Part shown: in pieces, positions 19,652-27,315 of the stretch
Position numbering within the stretch: the stretch's first letter is position 1
How the letters are laid out: each line of letters begins with the position of its first letter
Assembly (NCBI GenBank): GCA_022769845.1
Contig: JALEIO010000182.1
Span: 1 to 34,684, forward strand
Origin: Oscillospiraceae bacterium
GTDB taxonomy: Bacteria; Bacillota; Clostridia; UMGS1810
Length of the DNA stretch: 34,684 nt
Reading direction: 5' to 3'
Program-made: the position numbers and the translations under genes
Notes under the pieces: generated by a model
The model's database searches: none
The model's input: only the letters and a program-made list of their open reading frames with translations
Told to the model about the DNA's origin: nothing

Positions 19652-21391
19652 TTAAACTAATTTGCTTACTGTATAATCACCAAAATTATAATCAACTGTA
19701 ATTATTGTACCGTCGGAATATGTAACTCTGTAAACACCGTCTCTCAGTTTTTCATGATTTTCCATAAATTCATACTGTAAATATTTAAGCTTTTCATATT
19801 CTTCTTCCGCAACCTTTATTGCACCAACGCCGATTTTAATGCCTTCGTCGGAATCAGAATACAAATCTTCCTTTCCCATCCAGTCTCTGCCGCAGAATTT
19901 ACTGTTAAAATACATTGTAGGACGGCTGCCGAACTCAATCATTTTTAAATGAGATGCTTTGTCCTTAATCGGATAGTTTATAGTGTCTGATGTTGCATTT
20001 GACATGACTATTCCGTGATACACCAGTGCATAAAATGGAATTAATTCATCAAACAGACCGCACTGTTCGTGATTAACGGCAGATACTGTAGATGTATATA
20101 GAACATAATCAATATCCGAATTTATGAAATCAAACCATGCCTCTGTCTGAAATCCGCCAAACAACTCTTTTGAAAGCTTTGCAATTTTTCTGTAATATTC
20201 AAGCGCCTTCTTTCTTGATACCGGATGCACTTTGTCGCAGCATTTAATGGGTGCACAAGCTGAAATTTCATCAACATAATGCATTCCCTCAAATCCATAA
20301 TCACGTATAACCGGGTACATTTCTACCGCATAATGCTCATACGCCGGTTTTGCGCATACATGCCACGGATCGCCGCCCTGCAGACCGTCCTTTGCATAAT
20401 CGGCTCTTAACCACGGCTTTATTTCACCGTTTTCATCTTTATACATTGAAAGGAGGCTCTTATCCCAGTTTTCGGCAATTTCGTAAGCACCCTTACAGTT
20501 GGAATGGCATACCACAAGGTAGCCGTAGCTTTGCGCCTTTTTAATAAATGCTCTTAAAGCCTCATCTCCACCAAAACGCTCATCGCATGGATAGTGCTGC
20601 GGAAATCTTCCGTCATGTCCGCCGGGTCCCCAGCCTACAAGGCAAATTTCTGCACTTTTAACGCCTTTTTCTTTCATTCTGTCAATAATTTTGTTAAGCG
20701 TGTCAATATCGCAAGCAATGTGCATTGGGGGTTCATTTTCCAAGGTCTGTCTGCGAACGGGAGTCGGTTGAGGTTTCCAGCCCATTCTTATTCTCAATTC
20801 AAGGCACTCTGCAGCAGCCTTTAAATCATCATTTCCTTTGATGCGCTCCTTAAGCGGAACGCAACCCTTTACCTCCATCTGATACTTTCTGTAAAAACGT
20901 GCCATGTCCGAATATGTTGCATAAGGCATTTTAGTATATACAATAAGAAAATCTTCATCAGGGTCATCACCTTCAAGCAAGAATTCCGGTGTGATTGTAT
21001 ATGTACCGGCTTTACACTCAACTATAAAATGCACATCACTGTCCATACTCTGAACATGAACAAAAAGCGAATCCTTATTTTCGCAAATACCGCAGACAGG
21101 CATTGCTGAAACTTCCGAACTGAAACTCGCGTTTTCTCTTTTGGTAAATTCACATTTTACCACACCGTAATCAAAGTTTGTCGGGAAGAACATATATCCG
21201 TCCGCTGTATCGGGAATGGTTGTCAATGAAGATTCAACCCTTAATTTGTCATATTTAAGACCCGTAATTTTATCTTTCGGAATAAAGAGCCTTATTTCAT
21301 TAGCATTTTCCGTTACCTCCGGATTAATAGGTGTTACATTTCCCTCAATGTCTGTGCACAGAACCTTAAAAAATGCTTTACTGCTACTCAT
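19652..21391 (-). CDS. Putative TIM-barrel glycoside hydrolase-like protein (DUF5696/DUF6259-like)
   Basis: This is a 579-residue protein without a signal peptide. An N-terminal beta-rich region (to about 190) is followed by a barrel-like region with CLVGWGPGGHDGRFPQHYP, an FGGDEALRAFIKKAQSYGYLVVCHSN helix-strand unit and GFEGMHYVDEISACAP, where the aspartate and glutamate at the end of a strand could be catalytic. A small C-terminal beta domain follows. This arrangement resembles large uncharacterised glycosidase-like families of gut Firmicutes; I cannot assign the family with certainty. The ATG at 21391 follows AGAGGAAA. It lies between an FAD oxidoreductase and a GH28-like gene, which supports a carbohydrate role. 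Confidence 0.6.
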   Translation of the reverse strand: MSSSKAFFKVLCTDIEGNVTPINPEVTENANEIRLFIPKDKITGLKYDKLRVESSLTTIPDTADGYMFFPTNFDYGVVKCEFTKRENASFSSEVSAMPVCGICENKDSLFVHVQSMDSDVHFIVECKAGTYTITPEFLLEGDDPDEDFLIVYTKMPYATYSDMARFYRKYQMEVKGCVPLKERIKGNDDLKAAAECLELRIRMGWKPQPTPVRRQTLENEPPMHIACDIDTLNKIIDRMKEKGVKSAEICLVGWGPGGHDGRFPQHYPCDERFGGDEALRAFIKKAQSYGYLVVCHSNCKGAYEIAENWDKSLLSMYKDENGEIKPWLRADYAKDGLQGGDPWHVCAKPAYEHYAVEMYPVIRDYGFEGMHYVDEISACAPIKCCDKVHPVSRKKALEYYRKIAKLSKELFGGFQTEAWFDFINSDIDYVLYTSTVSAVNHEQCGLFDELIPFYALVYHGIVMSNATSDTINYPIKDKASHLKMIEFGSRPTMYFNSKFCGRDWMGKEDLYSDSDEGIKIGVGAIKVAEEEYEKLKYLQYEFMENHEKLRDGVYRVTYSDGTIITVDYNFGDYTVSKLV

Positions 21392-21425
21392 GTGTTTTCC
21401 TCTTTTCCATATTTTTTGTTTTTAA

Positions 21426-22685
21426 CTATTTGTTAGCATCTTGGAAACCGTCATTCATTAGTTTTTGTTGTAACTCATTTATATTAACATTCTCAACCTC
21501 AACCCCGGATTTGACCGCAATCGCAACAGCCGTTCCCAACGCTTGGCCTAAAATCGAACATGTCGCCATAACTCTTGACGAACTCAGTGCAGCGTGTGTA
21601 ACACTTATGTTTCTACCTGCAAATACAAGATTTTTTATATTCTTTGAAATCATACATCTGAGCGGCAACCCCCACGGTTGCGGTGCAGGATGAAATATCG
21701 TTGGGTATCCATCTTTGTAATAAAACCCCTCAGGAAAATGATCATCCATAGACCATCCGGCATAAGCAACAATATCATCAAAACGACCTTCGTTTTCGAC
21801 ATCATTTTGAGTGACTATGTGTTTGCCTACATATCGACGACTTTCCCTTTTTCCCGGCAAAAATCCAATCCATTCAAGTTCCCAATTATCAGCACCATGA
21901 TCTCCGTAATTCTTCATATGATCCCATACACCATAACAAATTTTTAGAAGTTCATCTCTGCATTTATCCGTGTCATGTATACAATCCCATTCTCCGCCAA
22001 GTTCTATCCACCAGAAATTATTATCTATTTCATGATCCTTATACGGCAGATCATCATCCGATTTAAATTTGTAAGCCCATTCTGGCGGAACAAAATCAAC
22101 CTTATGAGTGGTTTCTCTTACCTGAAATAAGCAACTCATACCCATTGTTTTTTTGTCGGACTTATCAGGTGGTATAGTCTCTCCAAAATCCTGTTTTGCT
22201 TCTCTACCGTACATATATTCAGCACCAGATAATGGTGCAAGAATAGAATCTCCCGAACAGTCGGCAAAATATTTTGATTCTATTACATGAAAAGTTTCTG
22301 CATTTGATTGCCATGCTTTTATACTTTTTATCATATTATTATCCATTTCAGCATCCATACAACTTGCATTTAGAATCAATGTAAGATTATCTTCCGCCTT
22401 CGCCTTTTCGTATAACACACTACTCCAAATCGGAAATTTCAACCCTTTGTTCTGATAAAAATTTTCTAGTATTATTTCTTCAATTATTCCTGTTTCTCGA
22501 TTATCCTTACCATGAGCACCGCAAACCCACATTCTTATTTCTTCTGATGAGTTTCCACCCAGTACATGTCTGTCCTGAACTAGAACAGTTTTAATCCCAT
22601 TACGAGAAGCAGCAATTGCACAACATAGTCCAGATAACCCTCCGCCTATCACGCACAAATCAGTTTTATAGAGTATTGTTTTCAT
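21426..22685 (-). CDS. FAD-dependent oxidoreductase (FAD_oxidored family)
   Basis: This is a 419-residue flavoprotein. The N-terminal Rossmann fold is CVIGGGLSGLCCAIAASRNGIKTVLVQD, followed by VLGGNSSEEIRMWVCGAHG. The C-terminal FAD-contacting segment is NLVFAGRNISVTHAALSSSRVMATCSILGQALGTA, the hallmark of the family (PF12831 type). Substrate is unknown; members often occur in polysaccharide-use loci. I place the start at the ATG 22685, after GGAGGA, which overlaps the end of the carboxypeptidase gene by 20 bases. It is a distant paralogue of the product of 24850-26124, with which it shares the closing motif. Confidence 0.88.
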   Translation of the reverse strand: MKTILYKTDLCVIGGGLSGLCCAIAASRNGIKTVLVQDRHVLGGNSSEEIRMWVCGAHGKDNRETGIIEEIILENFYQNKGLKFPIWSSVLYEKAKAEDNLTLILNASCMDAEMDNNMIKSIKAWQSNAETFHVIESKYFADCSGDSILAPLSGAEYMYGREAKQDFGETIPPDKSDKKTMGMSCLFQVRETTHKVDFVPPEWAYKFKSDDDLPYKDHEIDNNFWWIELGGEWDCIHDTDKCRDELLKICYGVWDHMKNYGDHGADNWELEWIGFLPGKRESRRYVGKHIVTQNDVENEGRFDDIVAYAGWSMDDHFPEGFYYKDGYPTIFHPAPQPWGLPLRCMISKNIKNLVFAGRNISVTHAALSSSRVMATCSILGQALGTAVAIAVKSGVEVENVNINELQQKLMNDGFQDANK

Positions 22686-23736
22686 TTTGTTCTCCTCCAA
22701 TGTATTCCGCTATTGTTCGTGCATAGCACCTTCCAAGTTCTATCAGTCTTTCAGGAGAAATCTTATTCTCTTCTGTTCCAAAATATGTGTTTTCAAAAGA
22801 ATGTGCAATTTCACATTCCGGACGATGATTCATAGTGAAACCAAAGCTAGAACTAGGTTGATTCCACCCTGTCATAGGCGGATAGTCGTTTTCTGATGCA
22901 TATTTCATTGATTTAGGAGTAATTTGTTTTTCTAAAATTTTAGAAAATCGTTCTACTCTATCCTGTTTTTCTATACTATTTCTCACAATAAAAATATTGT
23001 CATTTTCACCACCTTTATGCCATGGTGAGTGAAAATCAAATCCATAATGACATCCAACCTCATTTACATACGCTTTAATAGCTGCTGTTTCAGGATATAT
23101 CGATTTATCAGGCGAATAATCCCTATTATGGTCATGTGGTTTTCTTGCTTTACCTTGATCGCCATCCACAACTCCGTCATAATCAACAAACGGCACACAA
23201 AACACCCTCGTATCGCAAATAGGATTTCGAGAAAACTCTCTTAATACACCCTCCAAAACATATGAACCAGTTGATTCGCACGCATGATGTCTTGCTGTCA
23301 TAATTATATTTTTATTACCATTTCCTATAACACATGCCGGCACCGACCTTCCCTTACGGCTTTTACAAAGCTCAATTATATCAAGTGATACTTCTTTAGC
23401 TAATTCAAAGAATCGTTCTGGATGATACAGCATGTTGTGAGCAAAATATACCTTATTTTCATTTTGTGCAAATTTATACCTAAATGAATCACCATCAACA
23501 CTATCAAGCCAGTGCCATGTTTTCAGATCATAACTCACAGCAGGCCCCCAATATCCTAGTCGATTCGGTTGCATATGAAACCATACTTCCTTATTTTCAG
23601 CCCCCTCTACGCAAAAAGCCCAGTAAAACCAATCTTCGCTAGAATCTCTGATTTCGTTTTCAAGATATACATCCGTTTCAGAGATACTCAAAATCTTAAT
23701 ATTTCCCCCAACAAAATTACAATGAATATTCATCAT
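22666..23736 (-). CDS. M14 family zinc carboxypeptidase-like protein
   Basis: This is a 356-residue protein. Residues 1-120 or so form a beta-rich N-terminal domain (GPAVSYDLKTWHWLDS), as in M14 cytosolic-type carboxypeptidases. The zinc motif is RHHACEST (HxxE: His, Glu), the substrate-binding RxN-type segment is HDHNRDY, and the third zinc ligand is the histidine in GFDFHSPWH. The conserved C-terminal glutamate may be in CEIAHSFENTYFG. It should trim C-terminal residues or amide-linked groups. The ATG at 23736 overlaps the CapA-like stop as ATGA, and its own end overlaps the next gene by 20 bases, so translation is coupled on both sides. No signal peptide. Confidence 0.83.
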   Translation of the reverse strand: MMNIHCNFVGGNIKILSISETDVYLENEIRDSSEDWFYWAFCVEGAENKEVWFHMQPNRLGYWGPAVSYDLKTWHWLDSVDGDSFRYKFAQNENKVYFAHNMLYHPERFFELAKEVSLDIIELCKSRKGRSVPACVIGNGNKNIIMTARHHACESTGSYVLEGVLREFSRNPICDTRVFCVPFVDYDGVVDGDQGKARKPHDHNRDYSPDKSIYPETAAIKAYVNEVGCHYGFDFHSPWHKGGENDNIFIVRNSIEKQDRVERFSKILEKQITPKSMKYASENDYPPMTGWNQPSSSFGFTMNHRPECEIAHSFENTYFGTEENKISPERLIELGRCYARTIAEYIGGEQNENNTL

Positions 23737-24617
23737 ATTTCATACCTTTCTTGTACTTCTTTATATCTTTCTTCACCAACAAAAAGATTTGCATATCGAA
23801 GAATATCTAACCTCAAATGACTTTCTGGCTTTATGCTATATACATCTGCAGCATTAACGACTACAGGCATACCTCTTTCATCAGTCATCGTGGTATATAT
23901 ACTAAAGCTTTGTTTACTTGTAACTCTACCCTGTTCATCTTTGATCAACGAAAGGTGAAAAACAACATCATATAACGGTTTATCAAAGTAACAATCTTCT
24001 CCAACTATACGATTATCATAAAAGAAATTCCCTAAGCAATAAATCTTTGTATAATCATCGCTTATATCACTTTTTTGAATTATATGCTGGTGATGTCCAA
24101 CAATTATATCTGCACCAAATTCTTTTATTTTTTCTGCAATATAAATACTATACGGATCGACCGGTTCAACATATTGTCCCCCATTATGTGCGATAACGAT
24201 AACATAATCAGCACTTTCCTTTGCATTCTTTATATCCTTTTCAAGTTGTTCAAGGTATGGTTTCACCAAATCATATTCTTCTGACTTATCATAGTAAATC
24301 CGTTTTAAATCGTCAGCTATCTGCTTATAATCATTAAGAAGATGAATGGAGCCAAGCTTGGTTTCCTCTGGTTGAAAAAGATTCACCATATATGGATGTT
24401 CTAAAAATCTATGATGAGAAAAAGCATTTGTTCCATATGTGTAATTTATAAATGCAATCTTTATACCATTTAGCTCTTTTATGAAGGCTTTATTTCTATC
24501 TTTTTCGGTTTTATAAATACCAATTGTATCAAACCCATACCTTTTACAATTGTCAACTGTGTTGAGAATTCCTTGCTCCCCTCTATCCATACAATGATTA
24601 TTAGCTAGCGTTAGCAT
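23733..24617 (-). CDS. CapA-like protein, C-terminal part (separated from its start by a frameshift)
   Basis: This is the major part (294 residues) of a CapA/PgsA-type metallophosphatase-fold protein. It begins MLTLANNHCMDRGEQGI, the metal-binding ANNH(C)xD motif, and continues with KIAFINYTYG, a YVIVIAHNGGQYVEP strand with His, and DIIVGHHQHIIQKSDI with the closing histidine pair. The N-terminal 79 residues lie in the next frame at 24611-24850. Joining them at the A-run near 24630 gives a protein of about 370 residues. As it stands the frame has no good ribosome site of its own, so the protein is either broken or needs frameshifting. CapA relatives are linked to poly-gamma-glutamate; the role in this operon is unknown. 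Confidence 0.82.
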   Translation of the reverse strand: MLTLANNHCMDRGEQGILNTVDNCKRYGFDTIGIYKTEKDRNKAFIKELNGIKIAFINYTYGTNAFSHHRFLEHPYMVNLFQPEETKLGSIHLLNDYKQIADDLKRIYYDKSEEYDLVKPYLEQLEKDIKNAKESADYVIVIAHNGGQYVEPVDPYSIYIAEKIKEFGADIIVGHHQHIIQKSDISDDYTKIYCLGNFFYDNRIVGEDCYFDKPLYDVVFHLSLIKDEQGRVTSKQSFSIYTTMTDERGMPVVVNAADVYSIKPESHLRLDILRYANLFVGEERYKEVQERYEI

Positions 24618-24850
24618 ATTAAATCCACTTTTTTGAGAGCATCAAGCAAACCTTCAGGCGTATTAAAACAGTATCTTTCATTGGTATACCCAAGTTCCTC
24701 ACCTGCAATTGGGGTTTCGAGATTTCCTACTAAATAATCACAATTTGAAAGTTTGTTGGCCTTGCTGAAGCAAAAAGAATAATCCCCATTTGCGATCTTA
24801 TTTATTCTTTCGCTTGGGAGAATATCACCCGTAAAACTTATATTAACCAT
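24611..24850 (-). CDS. CapA-like protein, N-terminal part (frameshifted)
   Basis: This encodes the first 79 residues of the CapA-like protein. MVNISFTGDILPSERI carries the N-terminal metal-binding GD motif and YLVGNLETPI carries the GNLExP motif of the family. The frame runs into a stop (VDLIC then TAA) just after a run of six A on the coding strand (about 24630). Adding one A there, or slipping back one base, restores ALKKSGFNMLTLANNH in the following frame. The ATG at 24850 overlaps the stop of the upstream FAD gene as TGATG, so translation begins by coupling. Confidence 0.82.
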   Translation of the reverse strand: MVNISFTGDILPSERINKIANGDYSFCFSKANKLSNCDYLVGNLETPIAGEELGYTNERYCFNTPEGLLDALKKVDLIC

Positions 24851-26124
24851 CAGTTTAATCCTCCTATCACTTCTTGTATATCTTTAGCATCTATTTCTCT
24901 AACTTTTTTATGATTCTTTATTGAAAGTGCAGCAGCAACCCCTGTAGCTTCCCCCATCCCCATACATATAGGCATTGCTCTATAATTAGAATGCGCCATA
25001 TGAGTTCCGGATATATTTCTTCCCGCCAAAAGAATACCATCTATCTTCTTTGGGACAAAACAGCCATACGGGATTGTATACCCCTTTGTCTGCACAAATT
25101 CATGCTGACAACCAGTTTCATCTAAACCCGAACCAGTAATGTTATGAACATCAAAGTTAAAGTATGCATCGTACACCACATAATCATCATGTTGCACCGC
25201 CTGTGCTATATCATCCTCGGTGATTTTCTTCATTCCTTCGAAATGACGTGTTTCACGGATTCCTATCAAAGAGGCACTTCCCACAACATAACAATTCTCA
25301 TAGCCTGGAGCATATTCTCGCAGAAAGTTAACTATTGCAGGGATTTGCTTACGGCATGAAACTTCTGCTTTTGTAAGACTTTCAGCATTTGTACCGTCAA
25401 TTTCTGTTATATTCGTCATATTACAAGTTACTATTCCTGGAATTGTTGACCAATATAATAAAACATGTCCAGCCGGATACGGCAGCTTTTCTCTTGCCAA
25501 AGATTGAAGTTCACCCTTCTCTGTATGCACAAGAGTTTCAAATGAAGTTGCAAAAACTGCCCTTTCCATATCCACTCCCCCAACTTTAAACATAAGCGTT
25601 GCAGGTTGCATTTTCCCATCGGACTCTCTCCCTAACACATATGGAATACCACATTTATATGCAACATCCCCATCGCCTGTTGCATCTATTACTACTTTTG
25701 AATACAAGGCAGTAAATCCGTCCTTATTATAGCATACAATTCCCTTTAATACATCATTCTCCATCAAAACATCACAAACGGTTGTATATAGTAAAATATC
25801 AACTCCCGCCTCTTCAAGCATCTCTATGTATGTGAGAGTAAGCATTTCAGGATCAATAAATTCTGTCTTTTTCCCTGGTTCAAAATAATTTTTTTGAGAA
25901 GCTCTTTCCAAAACCTCATGATAAAACTTATTACCAACATTACCCGTAAAATGGCTCATCATTCCGGATGTTGAGATACCTCCCAAACGCCCAAGACTTT
26001 CTACTATCAATGTTTTTACACCTTGTCTTGCTGCCATTATTGCTGCCGCCATTCCAGCAGGACCAGAACCAGCAACTATTACATCATATTCTCTTATTTT
26101 TGAAATCTTTGTACAAAACTCCAT
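24850..26124 (-). CDS. FAD-dependent oxidoreductase (FAD_oxidored family), first gene of the operon
   Basis: This is a 424-residue flavoprotein with the N-terminal dinucleotide fold VIVAGSGPAGMAAAIMAARQGVKTLIVES and GRLGGISTSGMMSHF. An internal ATG motif (VVIDATGDGDVAYKCG) and a C-terminal GILLAGRNISGTHMAHSNYRAMPICMGMGEATGVAAAL segment bind FAD. It belongs to the same broad family as the product of 21426-22685. The start at 26124 has a near-perfect ribosome site (AAGGAGGTG). It is transcribed divergently from the AraC-type regulator; its promoter lies within an inverted repeat and has no good -35 box, consistent with dependence on an activator. Confidence 0.9.
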   Translation of the reverse strand: MEFCTKISKIREYDVIVAGSGPAGMAAAIMAARQGVKTLIVESLGRLGGISTSGMMSHFTGNVGNKFYHEVLERASQKNYFEPGKKTEFIDPEMLTLTYIEMLEEAGVDILLYTTVCDVLMENDVLKGIVCYNKDGFTALYSKVVIDATGDGDVAYKCGIPYVLGRESDGKMQPATLMFKVGGVDMERAVFATSFETLVHTEKGELQSLAREKLPYPAGHVLLYWSTIPGIVTCNMTNITEIDGTNAESLTKAEVSCRKQIPAIVNFLREYAPGYENCYVVGSASLIGIRETRHFEGMKKITEDDIAQAVQHDDYVVYDAYFNFDVHNITGSGLDETGCQHEFVQTKGYTIPYGCFVPKKIDGILLAGRNISGTHMAHSNYRAMPICMGMGEATGVAAALSIKNHKKVREIDAKDIQEVIGGLN

Positions 26125-26125
26125 A

Positions 26126-26154
26126 TTGACACCTCCTTTATTATATATTATAAT
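26126..26154 (+). promoter_or_regulatory. Consensus sigma-A promoter for the AraC-type regulator
   Basis: TTGACA (26126-26131), a 17-base spacer and TATAAT (26149-26154) match the vegetative consensus exactly. The -35 box sits 1 base from the divergent ATG at 26124 and the spacer covers that gene's ribosome site, so polymerase bound here would block or compete with the divergent operon. Expected start is near 26161, giving a leader of about 56 bases to the regulator ATG. Confidence 0.8.
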
Positions 26155-26171
26155 AACACTATAATATATAA
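26141..26171. promoter_or_regulatory. Perfect 12-bp inverted repeat in the divergent promoter region
   Basis: TTATATATTATA (26141-26152) and TATAATATATAA (26160-26171) are exact reverse complements with 7 bases between them. The repeat covers the -10 box of the regulator promoter and contains TATAAT on the minus strand (26152-26147), a candidate -10 for the FAD operon with no matching -35. It may be an operator or simply back-to-back -10 elements; the exact 12-bp match favours a binding site. Confidence 0.5.
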
Positions 26172-26216
26172 AATTCCTTTGTATATTTGCAAATATTCTA
26201 TAAAAAGGTGCATTTT

Positions 26217-27065
26217 ATGAACAACAGTATACTCGAAATCAAAAATTACATACTTTTTTTAAAAAAAGATTGCAACTTAGAAATTACACTCCATCCATAT
26301 GAAAATGAACATCTCATTTCTAATAGTGAGCTAATTTCCTTCAATATTCATGAAAATCCCTATTGTATATACGTTAAAACATTTGCCGAAGCACAGGAAC
26401 ATTGTGTTGCTCGCCAAAAAAAAGTTCTACATAAAAGTGCATCAGGTTCCTTCTGCGGATCCTGTTATGCAGGAGTAAAAGAATTCATTTATCCAATCTA
26501 CGACAATACATCATTAGTGGGATTTATTTCAATAAGCGGATATAGAGAACAAAACTACGAATCATACATAAACAAGTGTTCGAATAAATTTAACATATCA
26601 CAAAAGAATTTAGAAAAAACAATTCTATCCCTGAAAAGCAAAATCCCAAATAAATCTTATGTTGACACTCTTATTATTCCACTAATTCGAATGTTAGAAC
26701 TTGCCTACATCAAACTTGGCAACATAAGTAATGATTCCAGTACTATAGAAGAAATCAAAAAGTATGTGAATCGTCATTATGCTGAGGATATAACAATAGA
26801 ACAACTATGCAAAATTTTTTCATGTAGTCGATCGTATATTTGCCACACCTTTAAAGTCAAAACAGGACATACATTTCACGAGCATCTAACAGCAATAAGG
26901 CTTCGTTCTGCAAAATCATTACTTCTTCATTCTAATTTAAGCGTGTCCGAAATAGCTTATTCTGTTGGATTTAATGATTCAAATTATTTTTCAAGTACAT
27001 TTAAATCACATGTGGGGTTATCCCCTATGGCATACCGAAAAAAACAAATGATTGTTTCGCAGTGA
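26217..27065 (+). CDS. AraC family transcriptional regulator with PocR sensory domain
   Basis: This is a 282-residue regulator. Residues about 1-165 form a PocR-type ligand-sensing domain with the cysteine pattern C63, C80 and C83 (HCVARQ, then FCGSCYAGV) and EFIYPIYDNTSLVGFISISGY. Residues about 183-280 form an AraC DNA-binding domain with two helix-turn-helix units (ITIEQLCKIFSCSRSYICHTF and LSVSEIAYSVGFNDSNYFSSTFK, then the closing G-SPMAYR). The ATG at 26217 follows AAAGGTG; an in-frame TTG at 26187 is less likely. It is divergent from the FAD-GH operon and is its probable activator. PocR domains in characterised cases sense small molecules such as hydrocarbon or diol derivatives; the ligand here is unknown. 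Confidence 0.9.
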   Translation: MNNSILEIKNYILFLKKDCNLEITLHPYENEHLISNSELISFNIHENPYCIYVKTFAEAQEHCVARQKKVLHKSASGSFCGSCYAGVKEFIYPIYDNTSLVGFISISGYREQNYESYINKCSNKFNISQKNLEKTILSLKSKIPNKSYVDTLIIPLIRMLELAYIKLGNISNDSSTIEEIKKYVNRHYAEDITIEQLCKIFSCSRSYICHTFKVKTGHTFHEHLTAIRLRSAKSLLLHSNLSVSEIAYSVGFNDSNYFSSTFKSHVGLSPMAYRKKQMIVSQ

Positions 27066-27149
27066 TTAAAACAAAGCTCGCGAAGTAACCTTTTTAACAG
27101 ATCCTTTTTACTTTATAACTTCTATTTTAATTACATCTCCCACCAATAT

Positions 27150-27190
27150 TCCCACAGGAAAAATATCTGTGGGACATATTTTCTTTTTAT
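27150..27190 (+). terminator. Terminator after the AraC-type regulator
   Basis: TCCCACAG (27150-27157) and CTGTGGGA (27167-27174) form a perfect 8-bp stem with a 9-base loop, followed by CATATTTTCTTTTTAT. It lies about 85 bases after the regulator stop and just left of the IS200-like element. Confidence 0.75.
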
Positions 27191-27198
27191 ATACCGAA

Positions 27199-27221
27199 AA
27201 CCACGCGATAGTCGCGTGGTT
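27199..27221 (+). repeat. Left-end palindrome of the IS200-like element
   Basis: Perfect 10-bp arms AACCACGCGA and TCGCGTGGTT around the loop TAG. Hairpins of this type near each end are recognised by the Y1 transposase as single-stranded DNA. It lies 95 bases upstream of the likely tnpA start. Confidence 0.7.
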
Positions 27222-27245
27222 CAAAAGAGGTTAACCGATGAACAA

Positions 27246-27311
27246 AAATCCTCCAATATGTTACGATAAGTTTGACCTGCCAGTCGAAAATAAAAACATA
27301 TTGGAGGATTT
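27246..27311 (+). promoter_or_regulatory. 17-bp stem that sequesters the tnpA ribosome site
   Basis: AAATCCTCCAATATGTT (27246-27262) is the exact reverse complement of 27295-27311. The right arm contains GGAGG (27303-27307), the ribosome site for the ATG at 27316, so folding of the mRNA would hide it. The 32-base loop has a second small stem (TTTGAC with GTCGAA). Leader stem-loops that repress transposase translation are known in IS200; this is a clear example. Confidence 0.75.
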
Positions 27312-27315
27312 GTCT

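Noticed and set aside
24611-24640. Programmed -1 frameshift in the CapA-like gene as an established feature
   Set aside because: The site is C-AAA-AAA rather than a classical A-AAA-AAG heptamer, and no stimulatory stem is obvious; a simple indel or error is equally possible, so it is only raised as a question.
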